Positions 1-8,674 of a stretch of DNA of 64,000 bases are shown here, piece after piece (within the stretch, counting starts at the first letter, position 1; every line of letters begins with the position of its first letter). Origin of the DNA: Gammaproteobacteria bacterium (GTDB taxonomy: Bacteria > Pseudomonadota > Gammaproteobacteria > Burkholderiales > Gallionellaceae). The notes beneath the pieces are model-generated. The model saw only the letters and a list, made by a program, of their open reading frames with translations. It ran no database searches and was not told the origin of the DNA. A program made the translations under genes and the position numbers. The stretch spans positions 62,001 to 126,000 of the forward strand of contig JAHJBC010000012.1 in assembly GCA_018813765.1 (NCBI GenBank). The letters run 5' to 3'.

Positions 1-1
1 G

Positions 2-277
2 CGCAAGACCGAAGTCGCCCATATCATCGACAACGCCATTACCCGCACCATGTCGCGCACCATCATCACTCACGCTTCCACCCAGATGATGGTGTTTGCC
101 ATGCTGTTCCTGGGAGGCGAGACCCTGCATTTCTTCGCCATGGCACTGACCATCGGCATCATGTTCAGCATCTATTCCTCGGTGCTGGTCGCCAGCCCCT
201 TGCTGATGATGTTCGGCGTGTCGCGCGAGGACTTCATCAAGCCTGAGAAGACAGAGGCTGAAGAGGTCCTGCCTTAA
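2..277 (+). CDS. secF: Protein translocase subunit SecF, C-terminal fragment
   Basis: The reading frame is open from base 2, so the gene begins before the window. The visible 91 residues match the end of SecF: a stretch with NAITRTMSRTIITH, then a transmembrane helix around a GGETLHFFAMALTIG segment and a final helix ending in a short acidic cytoplasmic tail. SecF pairs with SecD in the inner membrane and uses proton flow to help the SecYEG channel release exported proteins. Only the last two or so of the usual six membrane segments are seen. The TAA stop overlaps the ATG of the next gene by one base, which suggests translational coupling. SecD is expected just upstream, outside the window. 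Confidence 0.9.
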   Translation, partial: RKTEVAHIIDNAITRTMSRTIITHASTQMMVFAMLFLGGETLHFFAMALTIGIMFSIYSSVLVASPLLMMFGVSREDFIKPEKTEAEEVLP

Positions 278-921
278 TGGAATTGCTTACCGGCTTCATC
301 GACATCGTCCTGCATCTGGACGCACATCTGCTGGCGTTGGTGCAAGAGTACGGCATCTGGGTCTACGCCATCCTGTTCGCCATCATCTTCGCCGAGACCG
401 GGCTGGTCGTCGCCCCCTTTCTGCCCGGCGATTCGCTGCTGTTCGTGATCGGCGCGCTGTGCGGCATGGGCTCGCTGGAGTTGCAGGTCGCCATGCCCTT
501 GCTGATCCTCGCTGCGTTCATGGGCGACAACACCAACTATTGGGTGGGCAGATTGCTCGGGCTGCGGCTGCTCAACCATGCCAGCCAGAAACTCATCAAG
601 CACGAGCACCTGGAAAAGACCCACGCCTTCTACGCCAAGCATGGCGGCAAGACGGTCATCTTCGCGCGCTTCCTGCCGATCATCCGCACCTTCGCCCCGT
701 TCGTCGCGGGCATCGGCACCATGAACTACCGCTTGTATGTGATGTACAGCATCATCGGCGGCGTGTCGTGGATCGGCAGCCTGATCTTGGCGGGCTATTT
801 CTTCGGCAACATCCCCGTCATCAAGGACAACCTGACCCTGATGATCCTCGTCATCATCTTCATCTCGTTCATTCCGGCGATTCTTGAGTTCATCAAGCAT
901 CGCAGGCGGGCAGTTAAATAG
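277..921 (+). CDS. DedA family membrane protein
   Basis: This 214-residue protein has the DedA (SNARE-associated) fold signature: a FAETGLVVAPFLPGDSLLF segment near residues 47-65, a GDNTNYWVGR stretch near 85-95, and a late RFLPIIRTFAPFVAGIG motif near 128-145, followed by membrane helices. DedA proteins act in the inner membrane; members of the family recycle undecaprenyl phosphate or flip phospholipids and affect membrane potential and division. The start ATG overlaps the secF stop by one base, so it is probably co-transcribed and coupled with secF. Length is normal for the family. The exact substrate cannot be told from sequence. Confidence 0.88.
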   Translation: MELLTGFIDIVLHLDAHLLALVQEYGIWVYAILFAIIFAETGLVVAPFLPGDSLLFVIGALCGMGSLELQVAMPLLILAAFMGDNTNYWVGRLLGLRLLNHASQKLIKHEHLEKTHAFYAKHGGKTVIFARFLPIIRTFAPFVAGIGTMNYRLYVMYSIIGGVSWIGSLILAGYFFGNIPVIKDNLTLMILVIIFISFIPAILEFIKHRRRAVK

Positions 922-925
922 AGCT

Positions 926-1041
926 CGTCATTCCGGCGCAGGCCGGAATCCAGTGCACTTATTCAATATGCATTTGGCTGGTGTTGCCTTGCTTCGCAAG
1001 ATAAATTTGATTGCTGGTTTCCGGCCTACGCCGGAATGACG
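926..1041. repeat. Interspersed inverted repeat, family 1 (copy 1)
   Basis: Two 28-base arms (926-953 and 1014-1041) are near-perfect reverse complements built on CGTCATTCCGGCG and CGCCGGAATGACG. A second copy with the same arms is at 52869-52981. The right arm runs into the end of gluQ and provides its last codons and stop. Confidence 0.85.
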
Positions 1042-2039
1042 GGATAAGGCAGAGTTTTGATGCCTTGCAGTTTCTCGGCATCCCAATTCCGCACCGCCCA
1101 CCCCAGCACCGTCCCAACATCGCTATTCCGCAGTTCATCTGGCGGCTCCTGCCGCAGAAAATCCAGCACGCGCAACAAGGTTGCGACCGGCTGAGCGACA
1201 TCCACCGGCGCGGCCAGCGTCTGCTTGCTGAGTTTTTCTCCGGCTTCGTTCACCGCCACCGGCAAATGCATATAGTGCGGCGTCGGCAGTCCGAGCAGTC
1301 GTTGCAGAAGGATCTGGCGCGGCGTTGAAGCGAGCAGGTCGGCGCCGCGCACGATATGCGTTATGTGCTGGAAGGCATCGTCCACGACCACTGCCAGTTG
1401 ATAGGCGAACAAGCCATCGGCGCGCTTTACCACGAAGTCGCCGATCTCCCGCTCAAGGTTCTGGGTGATGCGGCCTTGCAGGGCATCGTCGAATTCGATA
1501 CTCCTTCCCCCTTGCAGGGGGAAGGCTGGGATGGGGGTAGAACAGTGGGATAACGAGGCTTCTACCCCCTCCCCATCCCTCCCCCTGCAAGGGGGAGGGA
1601 GCAAGCCGTCGGTTCGTACCCGCCAAGCCGGTGTTGCGCGCTGATGTGCCATGCCGAAGCGACAGGTACCCGGATAAACGAAGCCCTCGATACCGTGCAA
1701 CGCCGAATCCGCGATCTCCTTGCGCGTGCAGCAGCACGGATAAACCGCGCCGATATCCTTCAACCGTTGCAGCGCCTCTTCATATGCCGCCGTACGTTGA
1801 CTTTGGAAAATGACAGGCTCATCGCTGTGCAGTCCGAACGCCTCCAGTGTGCGCAGAATGTCTTCTGCCGCACCCGGCACGCTACGCGGCGTATCGAGAT
1901 CTTCCATGCGCACCAGCCAGGTGCCGTGATGATGTTTTGCGTCTAGATAACTGCCAACAGCGGCGACGAGTGATCCAAAGTGGAGCGGACCGGTGGGGGA
2001 GGGGGCAAAGCGCCCGCGATATTCGGTTGAAGAGGTCAT
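1026..2039 (-). CDS. gluQ: Glutamyl-Q tRNA(Asp) synthetase
   Basis: GluQ activates glutamate and attaches it to the queuosine base of tRNA(Asp), without tRNA in the activation step. The 337-residue frame starts with RFAPSPTGPLHFGSL, the class I HIGH-type nucleotide motif; a cysteine-rich zinc region YPCCCTRKEI follows near residue 100, and EKLSKQ stands for the KMSKS loop near 270. Residues about 143-180 (encoded around 1503-1610) do not belong to the family: they come from a palindromic repeat read in frame, between TPAWRVRT and SIEFDDALQG. The C-terminal VIPA and the TAG stop lie inside another repeat arm. Whether the insert is tolerated in the active enzyme is unknown, but all catalytic motifs are intact and the frame is open. 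Confidence 0.9.
   Translation of the reverse strand: MTSSTEYRGRFAPSPTGPLHFGSLVAAVGSYLDAKHHHGTWLVRMEDLDTPRSVPGAAEDILRTLEAFGLHSDEPVIFQSQRTAAYEEALQRLKDIGAVYPCCCTRKEIADSALHGIEGFVYPGTCRFGMAHQRATPAWRVRTDGLLPPPCRGRDGEGVEASLSHCSTPIPAFPLQGGRSIEFDDALQGRITQNLEREIGDFVVKRADGLFAYQLAVVVDDAFQHITHIVRGADLLASTPRQILLQRLLGLPTPHYMHLPVAVNEAGEKLSKQTLAAPVDVAQPVATLLRVLDFLRQEPPDELRNSDVGTVLGWAVRNWDAEKLQGIKTLPYPVIPA
1503..1599. repeat. Palindromic repeat inserted in frame in gluQ
   Basis: The arms 1503-1542 and 1560-1599 are reverse complements with few mismatches, rich in runs such as CCCCCTTGCAGGGGG and ATGGGGGTAGAA. The element keeps the gluQ reading frame and adds about 37 residues of proline/glycine-rich sequence. 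Confidence 0.88.
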
Positions 2040-2045
2040 TCGCTT

Positions 2046-2142
2046 TTGTAGGGCGGGTTAGCGCAGCGTCTCGTCCCCGAATGGGGGAACCCGCCGGATG
2101 GATTTACATACGGCGCAATGCCCGTTGGTTATTGCGCCCTAC
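2046..2142. repeat. Intergenic repeat, family 2 (copy 1)
   Basis: Begins with TGTAGGGCGGGTTAGCGCAG and ends with a 32-base unit (2111-2142) containing GGCGCAATGCCCGTTGG and TTGCGCCCTAC. The same 32 bases recur exactly at 51889-51920, where they form the right arm of an inverted repeat. Confidence 0.75.
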
Positions 2143-2148
2143 GCTTGC

Positions 2149-2595
2149 TCAATCATCACAAATTTTATGGTTCCCTGAACTGCCAAATAGTTTTTGCAGT
2201 AACTTGGAATCAACATGGGAATTCTTTTGCTGATAAATTTGGCGTTTCGGAATTTCGCGGAGAGTAAAAATGGTTCTGCCACCAGTCGCATTACTAAATG
2301 CCAGATTGCCAAGATATGATGTGCCAGAGAAAAAGTGCAAATTAATTCCACATTCAGCATTAATTATTCCAACAAATGGATTCCACTTCTGGGCTAATCG
2401 TTGATTGGCAATAACAACAACTTCATCAATGAGTTGTTTGTCAATAATTGCTTTCCCTTTAATTTCGCCTATGTTCTTATATTTGAAGCGACCGACAATT
2501 ATTCGATCAACCCCAGTCATCGGAGGGAATGATTGCGACTCTCCCACCGTGCAACTTGCAAGCGTAAGAATGAACAAGACCGCAAGTTGGCGCAT
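2149..2595 (-). CDS. Hypothetical lipoprotein
   Basis: I do not recognise this 148-residue protein. Starting at the ATG that gives MRQLAVLFILTLASC, it has a short lipoprotein signal with a good lipobox (LASC, lipid-attached Cys15), so the mature chain should sit in the envelope. An ATG five codons earlier (2610) would give MPYRAM first and a poorer signal. The body contains no familiar domain; it ends with a basic, lysine-rich tail and two late cysteine positions are absent except one near the end. Base composition is clearly more AT-rich than its neighbours, with codons such as AAT, ATT and TTA, which suggests recent arrival. It lies between clpA and gluQ on the same strand. Confidence 0.6.
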   Translation of the reverse strand: MRQLAVLFILTLASCTVGESQSFPPMTGVDRIIVGRFKYKNIGEIKGKAIIDKQLIDEVVVIANQRLAQKWNPFVGIINAECGINLHFFSGTSYLGNLAFSNATGGRTIFTLREIPKRQIYQQKNSHVDSKLLQKLFGSSGNHKICDD

Positions 2596-2627
2596 TGCTC
2601 GGTAAGGCATGATTAGATGATCTGGAT

Positions 2628-4886
<2,259 letters not shown>

Positions 4887-4887
4887 T

Positions 4888-5190
4888 TTAATTTTCCTCC
4901 ATGCTGCATCGTAGCGGATGCCCGTGACGCTTTGCAAATTCCGATACCAGAGTGACCTTGGTCTCGGCGATATCCTTGGGAAAGACCCCGCATACCGCGG
5001 AACCTTCGTTGTGCACTTGGAGCATGACCTGTGTCGCGCGTTCCTGTGTCATCGAAAAATACGTTTTCAACACCTCAATGACAAACTCCATGGTGGTGAA
5101 ATCGTCGTTAAAGAGAATCACCTTGTAAAGCTTGGGCGGCTTGGTCTTGCTGCGCTCCAGCAGGTTTACGTTTTCAGTCCTGGTTGCCAT
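4888..5190 (-). CDS. clpS: ATP-dependent Clp protease adaptor ClpS
   Basis: A 100-residue adaptor that binds N-degron substrates and hands them to ClpA. The family core is visible: [22 protein letters not shown], where the DDFTTMEFV segment frames the N-degron pocket, followed by a helix with [21 protein letters not shown] and the final AETK stretch that contacts the ClpA N domain. It lies directly before clpA in the same direction with one base between stop and start, the usual clpS-clpA arrangement. It is transcribed divergently from cspA, so the 247-base gap between them holds both promoters. Confidence 0.95.
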   Translation of the reverse strand: MATRTENVNLLERSKTKPPKLYKVILFNDDFTTMEFVIEVLKTYFSMTQERATQVMLQVHNEGSAVCGVFPKDIAETKVTLVSEFAKRHGHPLRCSMEEN

Positions 5191-5280
5191 CGTTCGTCAT
5201 TCTCTCACCATGCTCAGTTGCATATTTGACGATTAGCATGGGTTTTTCAAGTCAATTCGCATAAAAACCTTATTTTGCGC

Positions 5281-5309
5281 TTGACGTTACAAGATCAACT
5301 GGGTTAAAA
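5281..5309 (+). promoter_or_regulatory. Candidate sigma-70 promoter for cspA
   Basis: TTGACG at 5281-5286, a 17-base spacer and TTAAAA at 5304-5309. It would give a leader of about 120 bases before cspA, in keeping with the long 5' leaders of cold-shock genes. The -10 box is weak. Confidence 0.4.
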
Positions 5310-5437
5310 AGCGCTCGGGTGTTTGAATCAAAGTATCTGCTAGTGCTGGTTTTGCCATGTGCGGTCCCATTTGCGATCTTGGAATTCAAACAATTTGACG
5401 GCATTTCCATCCGTCGTTTTTTGTAAGGAAGCAAAGC

Positions 5438-5641
5438 ATGGCAAACGGTACAGTCAAGTGGTTCAACGATGCAAAGGGTTTCGGTTTCATTACTCCCGAT
5501 GATGGCAGCGAAGATCTGTTCGCGCATTTCTCCGCTATCAACATGAGCGGCTTCAAATCCCTCAAAGAAGGCCAGAAGGTCTCCTTCGAAGTGGTGCAGG
5601 GCCCCAAGGGTAAGCAAGCCTCCAACATTCAAGCCGCCTGA
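5438..5641 (+). CDS. Cold-shock protein, CspA family
   Basis: A 67-residue single-domain nucleic-acid chaperone. It begins [18 protein letters not shown] and has both RNA-binding motifs, KGFGFI (RNP1) and the DLFAHFSAI segment (RNP2), then [20 protein letters not shown]. Such proteins bind single-stranded RNA and DNA and melt secondary structure at low temperature. The AAGGAAG ribosome site lies 6 bases before the ATG. The long upstream region is a likely structured leader. A strong intrinsic terminator follows. Which csp paralogue it is cannot be fixed from one window. Confidence 0.95.
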   Translation: MANGTVKWFNDAKGFGFITPDDGSEDLFAHFSAINMSGFKSLKEGQKVSFEVVQGPKGKQASNIQAA

Positions 5642-5669
5642 TTAGCGGTTTTTTTGTTGCCGTAATAAA

Positions 5670-5697
5670 AGCCCGGTGTGAAAACACCGGGCTTTTT
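5670..5697 (+). terminator. Intrinsic terminator after cspA
   Basis: AGCCCGGTGT, a GAAA loop and ACACCGGGCT followed by five T residues: a perfect 9-10 bp stem with a U tract. Confidence 0.92.
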
Positions 5698-5732
5698 GTC
5701 TGGGCGCAGTTTCTCTCATTGCCATATCGAAA

Positions 5733-6275
5733 ATGAGCCATATCCTGCTGTTCAACAAACCCTATGGCGTGATCTGCCAGTTCAGTCGCGACGGCATGCA
5801 CCCGACGCTGGCCGATTACATCCAATTGCCCGATGTCTATCCGGCCGGTCGCCTGGATACCGACAGCGAAGGCCTGCTAATGCTCACCGACGACGGCAAG
5901 CTGCAACATCGCATCACCGACCCCAGACACAAGTTGCCCAAGACCTACTGGGTGCAGATCGAGGGTGTGCCGGACGAAGCGGCGCTGCAGCACCTGCGCG
6001 ATGGCGTGAGGCTCAAGGATGGCATGACCCTGCCTGCCGAAGCGCAGTTGATGACGGAGCCTGCCGACCTGTGGCCGCGCGACCCGCCCGTGCGTTTTCG
6101 CAAGAACATCCCCACGAGCTGGATAGCGCTCACCATCCGCGAGGGCCGCAACCGTCAGGTGCGGCGCATGACGGCCGCAGTCGGTTTTCCCACTTTGCGG
6201 TTGATCCGTTACTCGATAGGCGAGTGGACGTTGGACGGGATCGCATCCGGAAAGTGGTTGAAAAATAACGCATAA
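5733..6275 (+). CDS. rluE: 23S rRNA pseudouridine synthase, RluE type
   Basis: This 180-residue enzyme belongs to the RsuA/RluB/E/F family: it starts with [16 protein letters not shown], carries the catalytic-loop motif [14 protein letters not shown] (catalytic Asp in RLD), and has the late [10 protein letters not shown] and [11 protein letters not shown] motifs. There is no S4 domain at the N terminus, which favours RluE (U2457 of 23S rRNA) over RluB/RluF; it is a little shorter than the E. coli enzyme. It acts on ribosomal RNA in the cytoplasm. It stands alone after the cspA terminator with no obvious operon partner. Confidence 0.88.
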   Translation: MSHILLFNKPYGVICQFSRDGMHPTLADYIQLPDVYPAGRLDTDSEGLLMLTDDGKLQHRITDPRHKLPKTYWVQIEGVPDEAALQHLRDGVRLKDGMTLPAEAQLMTEPADLWPRDPPVRFRKNIPTSWIALTIREGRNRQVRRMTAAVGFPTLRLIRYSIGEWTLDGIASGKWLKNNA

Positions 6276-6303
6276 CCTCTTTGCCGATGTGGAAGTAGGG
6301 CTG

Positions 6304-6319
6304 TCTGTCACCCGACAGA
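6304..6319. promoter_or_regulatory. Candidate enhancer-binding site (16-bp palindrome)
   Basis: TCTGTC-ACCC-GACAGA is a perfect 6-4-6 inverted repeat; a further half site CTGTCTGTAC follows. It lies about 95 bases before the sigma-54-type promoter at 6414, the normal distance for an activator of the NtrC class. Which regulator would bind is not known. Confidence 0.45.
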
Positions 6320-6413
6320 TGCTGTCTGTACATCGTCGATAGCCGTTTCCGAAAAATACGGGAATCTGTCTAACACCGCCTGTTTTCGGGCGTTTCCAGC
6401 CAGTCTGTCCGCG

Positions 6414-6428
6414 TGGCACAGTTGTTGC
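6414..6428 (+). promoter_or_regulatory. Candidate sigma-54 promoter
   Basis: TGGCAC, five bases, TTGC: both invariant dinucleotides (GG at -24, GC at -12) with exact spacing. Transcription would start near 6440, about 37 bases before the small ORF at 6477. Confidence 0.65.
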
Positions 6429-6476
6429 GACTGTCCTTTTGTCAGCTCCGTATGGAGCGATCGAAAAGGAAGTCGC

Positions 6477-6617
6477 ATGAAGCAATTTTGGCTCTGGATC
6501 ATATTCATCGTCGCCTATGGCACCTTCTCCATGAAGACGCACGCGGCAGTATCGGATGCGGCAAGTCATGCCGCGAGTTTGAAGTACGGTTGGGGACTGC
6601 CTGCCCAAGGCAGATAG
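6477..6617 (+). CDS. Small secreted peptide (46 aa), hypothetical
   Basis: The frame gives MKQFWLWIIFIVAYGTFSMK followed by THAAVSDAASHAASLKYGWG and a short end. The first 28 residues are a clear signal peptide (one Lys, hydrophobic core, THA-A cleavage site), leaving a mature peptide of only about 18 residues. AAAAGGAAG is 5 bases before the ATG. The TAG stop is directly followed by the ATG of the epimerase-like gene, so the two are surely one transcript. The candidate sigma-54 promoter lies just upstream. I do not recognise a family; this frame was found by reading the gap, as it is too short for usual ORF lists. Confidence 0.6.
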   Translation: MKQFWLWIIFIVAYGTFSMKTHAAVSDAASHAASLKYGWGLPAQGR

Positions 6618-7706
6618 ATGCGCAAGCTGCTTGTCCTGGTCTCCACCCGTTCCGCCGCCATCCGGCTGGCTCCCCTGATCCTTCGTCTGCAAAGCGTGCC
6701 TTCGATGCATACGCTCGTATGCGCCCTGCAGTTGCAGGGAAAGTCGGTCGTTCACGAACTGCATACTTTCGGCATTCGTGCGGACGAAGTGCTGGAGCCG
6801 GAACTGGCGGGTGACGAAGCCGACCTGTCGCGTTATGTGGACCGGCTGATCGGGGCATACAAGCCCGATGGCGTGCTGGTCTATGGCGATGCCGATGCGC
6901 TGATGGCGTCGTACCGCCGTCAGGCGGCATATGGGAGCCTCGGTTCCGGTCTGCGTGCCTACGAGTTGCATCATCACAGCAGCGAGACGGCGGGTCAGCA
7001 GTTGACCGACCTGACCGCGACCTATTATTTCGTGACCACCGAGACGGCGCGGGATCGCCTGCAGAGGGATGGCGTTGCCGCCGAGCATGTTTTCGTCACC
7101 GACAGTACTGCGCTGGAGGCGCTGCTACTGGTTTCCGAACGCATCCGCATGGATGAAGGGGTGAGGGCGGGTTTGGCTGCTGATTTTTCCTTCATCGATC
7201 CTGGCAAGCGTTTGATCCTCGTCAACTGTAGCCGCCGCGATCACGAAGGCGCGCTGCTGGAAAGCGCCTGTCGCGCCCTCAAACGCCTGGCAATGCGCGC
7301 CGACGTGCAGGTGGTCTATCCGCTGCATCCGGACCCGCGCATGCGCTCCATCGCAGACGAGGTGTTTGCCGACCATCCCAATATCAAGGTCATCGAGCAG
7401 CAGGATTATCCGCATCATGTCTATTTGATGCAGGCCGCCTATCTCGTGCTCGCCGATTCCGGCGAAGTCCAGGAAGAAGCGCTTGCGCTGGGCAAGCCTT
7501 TGTTGCTGATGCGCAATGCAGAGGAACGCCCGCAAGCCGTCGACGCGGGCAACGTCAAGCTGGTGGGAACGGACGCCGAACAGATCCAGCGCGAATGCAA
7601 TATGTTCCTGGACGACGAATCCTACTATCAAGCCTTTGCCGGGCAGCGCAACCCGCACTGCAACAGTCTGGCAAGCCAGCATATCGCGGAGACGCTGCTG
7701 CGCTAA
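6618..7706 (+). CDS. Divergent UDP-N-acetylglucosamine 2-epimerase homologue
   Basis: The 362 residues have the two-Rossmann GT-B architecture of WecB-type epimerases. Matching landmarks are STRSAAIRLAPL at the N terminus (family GTRPEAIKMAPL), LVYGDADALMAS (family GDTTS), and late LADSGEVQEEALALGKPLLLMRNAEERPQAV, which is close to the family. But residues that normally act in catalysis look replaced: the HRRE region reads VNCSRRDHEG, the VEAGLR region reads SGLRAYEL, and PEE reads SSET. It may have lost epimerase activity or changed substrate. It is the second gene of a likely sigma-54-dependent pair with the secreted 46-residue peptide, which suggests an envelope or exopolysaccharide role; that is inference. 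Confidence 0.7.
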   Translation: MRKLLVLVSTRSAAIRLAPLILRLQSVPSMHTLVCALQLQGKSVVHELHTFGIRADEVLEPELAGDEADLSRYVDRLIGAYKPDGVLVYGDADALMASYRRQAAYGSLGSGLRAYELHHHSSETAGQQLTDLTATYYFVTTETARDRLQRDGVAAEHVFVTDSTALEALLLVSERIRMDEGVRAGLAADFSFIDPGKRLILVNCSRRDHEGALLESACRALKRLAMRADVQVVYPLHPDPRMRSIADEVFADHPNIKVIEQQDYPHHVYLMQAAYLVLADSGEVQEEALALGKPLLLMRNAEERPQAVDAGNVKLVGTDAEQIQRECNMFLDDESYYQAFAGQRNPHCNSLASQHIAETLLR

Positions 7707-7714
7707 ACCCGCTT

Positions 7715-7742
7715 CTTGCAAAACGAGGGCGCAGGGTATAAT
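7715..7742 (+). promoter_or_regulatory. Candidate sigma-70 promoter for fmdB-DUF502-aspS
   Basis: CTTGCA at 7715-7720 and a perfect TATAAT at 7737-7742 with a 16-base spacer, 28 bases before the FmdB start. Confidence 0.5.
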
Positions 7743-7770
7743 GCGCGCCTTTCAAATGCAGGAGCGATTC

Positions 7771-8013
7771 ATGCCAATCTACGAATACAGTTGCAGCAGC
7801 TGCGGCGCGCAAAAAGACGTGATGCAGAAGCTCAGCGACGCACCGCTGACCACATGCCCGGAATGCGGCAAGGAAACATTCGCCAAGCAGATCAGCGCAG
7901 CGGGATTCCAGCTCAAGGGCAACGGTTACTACGCGACCGATTTCAAGAACAAGCCGGCGCAGTGCGAGCCCTCCGCCTGTGCCTCCTGTCCTTCGGCGGG
8001 TGCGCATTCGTGA
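7771..8013 (+). CDS. FmdB family zinc-ribbon protein
   Basis: An 80-residue protein beginning MPIYEYSCSSCGAQKDVMQK with the FmdB zinc ribbon: CSSCG and later CPECGK supply four metal-binding cysteines in the first 40 residues. A low-complexity cysteine/serine tail (CEPSACASCPSAGAHS) follows. The family is thought to bind nucleic acid or regulate transcription; no precise function is known. The start at 7771 was chosen over the in-frame ATG at 7756 because it fits the family N terminus and has GGAG upstream. The TGA stop overlaps the GTG start of the next gene, and fmdB-DUF502-aspS is a recurrent betaproteobacterial order. Confidence 0.85.
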   Translation: MPIYEYSCSSCGAQKDVMQKLSDAPLTTCPECGKETFAKQISAAGFQLKGNGYYATDFKNKPAQCEPSACASCPSAGAHS

Positions 8014-8633
8014 AGAAATATCTGCTCACCGGTATGCTGGTATGGGTTCCGCTGGGCATCACCCTGTGGGTGCTGAATCTCATCATCGGCATGCTGGACC
8101 TGACGCTGAGCCTGTTGCCGGCGCAGGTGCATCCGGACGAATTGCTCGGCGTGCATATTCCCGGCCTCGGCGTCATCCTCACCGCCGTGGTGGTGCTGAC
8201 CACCGGTCTGCTGGTGCGCAACGTGTTCGGTCAGCGCCTGCTGGCATACTGGGACGGCATGCTGCGCCGCATCCCTTTCGTCAATGCCATCTATAACAGC
8301 GTCAAGCAGGTCAGCGACACACTGCTGTCGGAGAGCGGCAACGCCTTCCGCAAGGTCTTGCTGGTGCGATATCCGCATCCCGATGCATGGTCGCTGGCGT
8401 TCCTGACCAGCGTACCGGGCGAAGTGACGCGCAAACTTAACGGGGACGAATACGTGGGCGTATTCGTGCCGACCACACCCAGTCCGGTAAACGGCTTCTA
8501 TTTCTACGTAAAAAAATCCGAGACCATCGAGCTGGACATCAGCGTCGATGCGGCATTCAAGGCCATTGTCTCGATGGGCGTGGTGACCACGCCGGAGAAT
8601 GCCGCCCAGCTCGCCGCTGAAGCGAACAAGTAA
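8010..8633 (+). CDS. DUF502 family membrane protein
   Basis: A 207-residue protein starting at GTG (overlapping the preceding stop as GTGA), VKKYLLTGMLVWVPLGITLW. It has two N-terminal membrane helices (about 6-27 and 50-75), the family motif RIPFVNAIYNSVKQVSDTLL near 90-110, and a soluble beta-rich part with VGVFVPTTPSPVNGFYFYV. Function is not established for the family. Its constant position between fmdB and aspS in betaproteobacteria suggests co-expression with translation genes. The GTG start is forced: the next in-frame ATG (8034) would cut into the first helix. Confidence 0.85.
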   Translation: MKKYLLTGMLVWVPLGITLWVLNLIIGMLDLTLSLLPAQVHPDELLGVHIPGLGVILTAVVVLTTGLLVRNVFGQRLLAYWDGMLRRIPFVNAIYNSVKQVSDTLLSESGNAFRKVLLVRYPHPDAWSLAFLTSVPGEVTRKLNGDEYVGVFVPTTPSPVNGFYFYVKKSETIELDISVDAAFKAIVSMGVVTTPENAAQLAAEANK

Positions 8634-8674
8634 ATCCCTTTTGTAATTTCCTGATCGACCAGAACTGAACCCAT

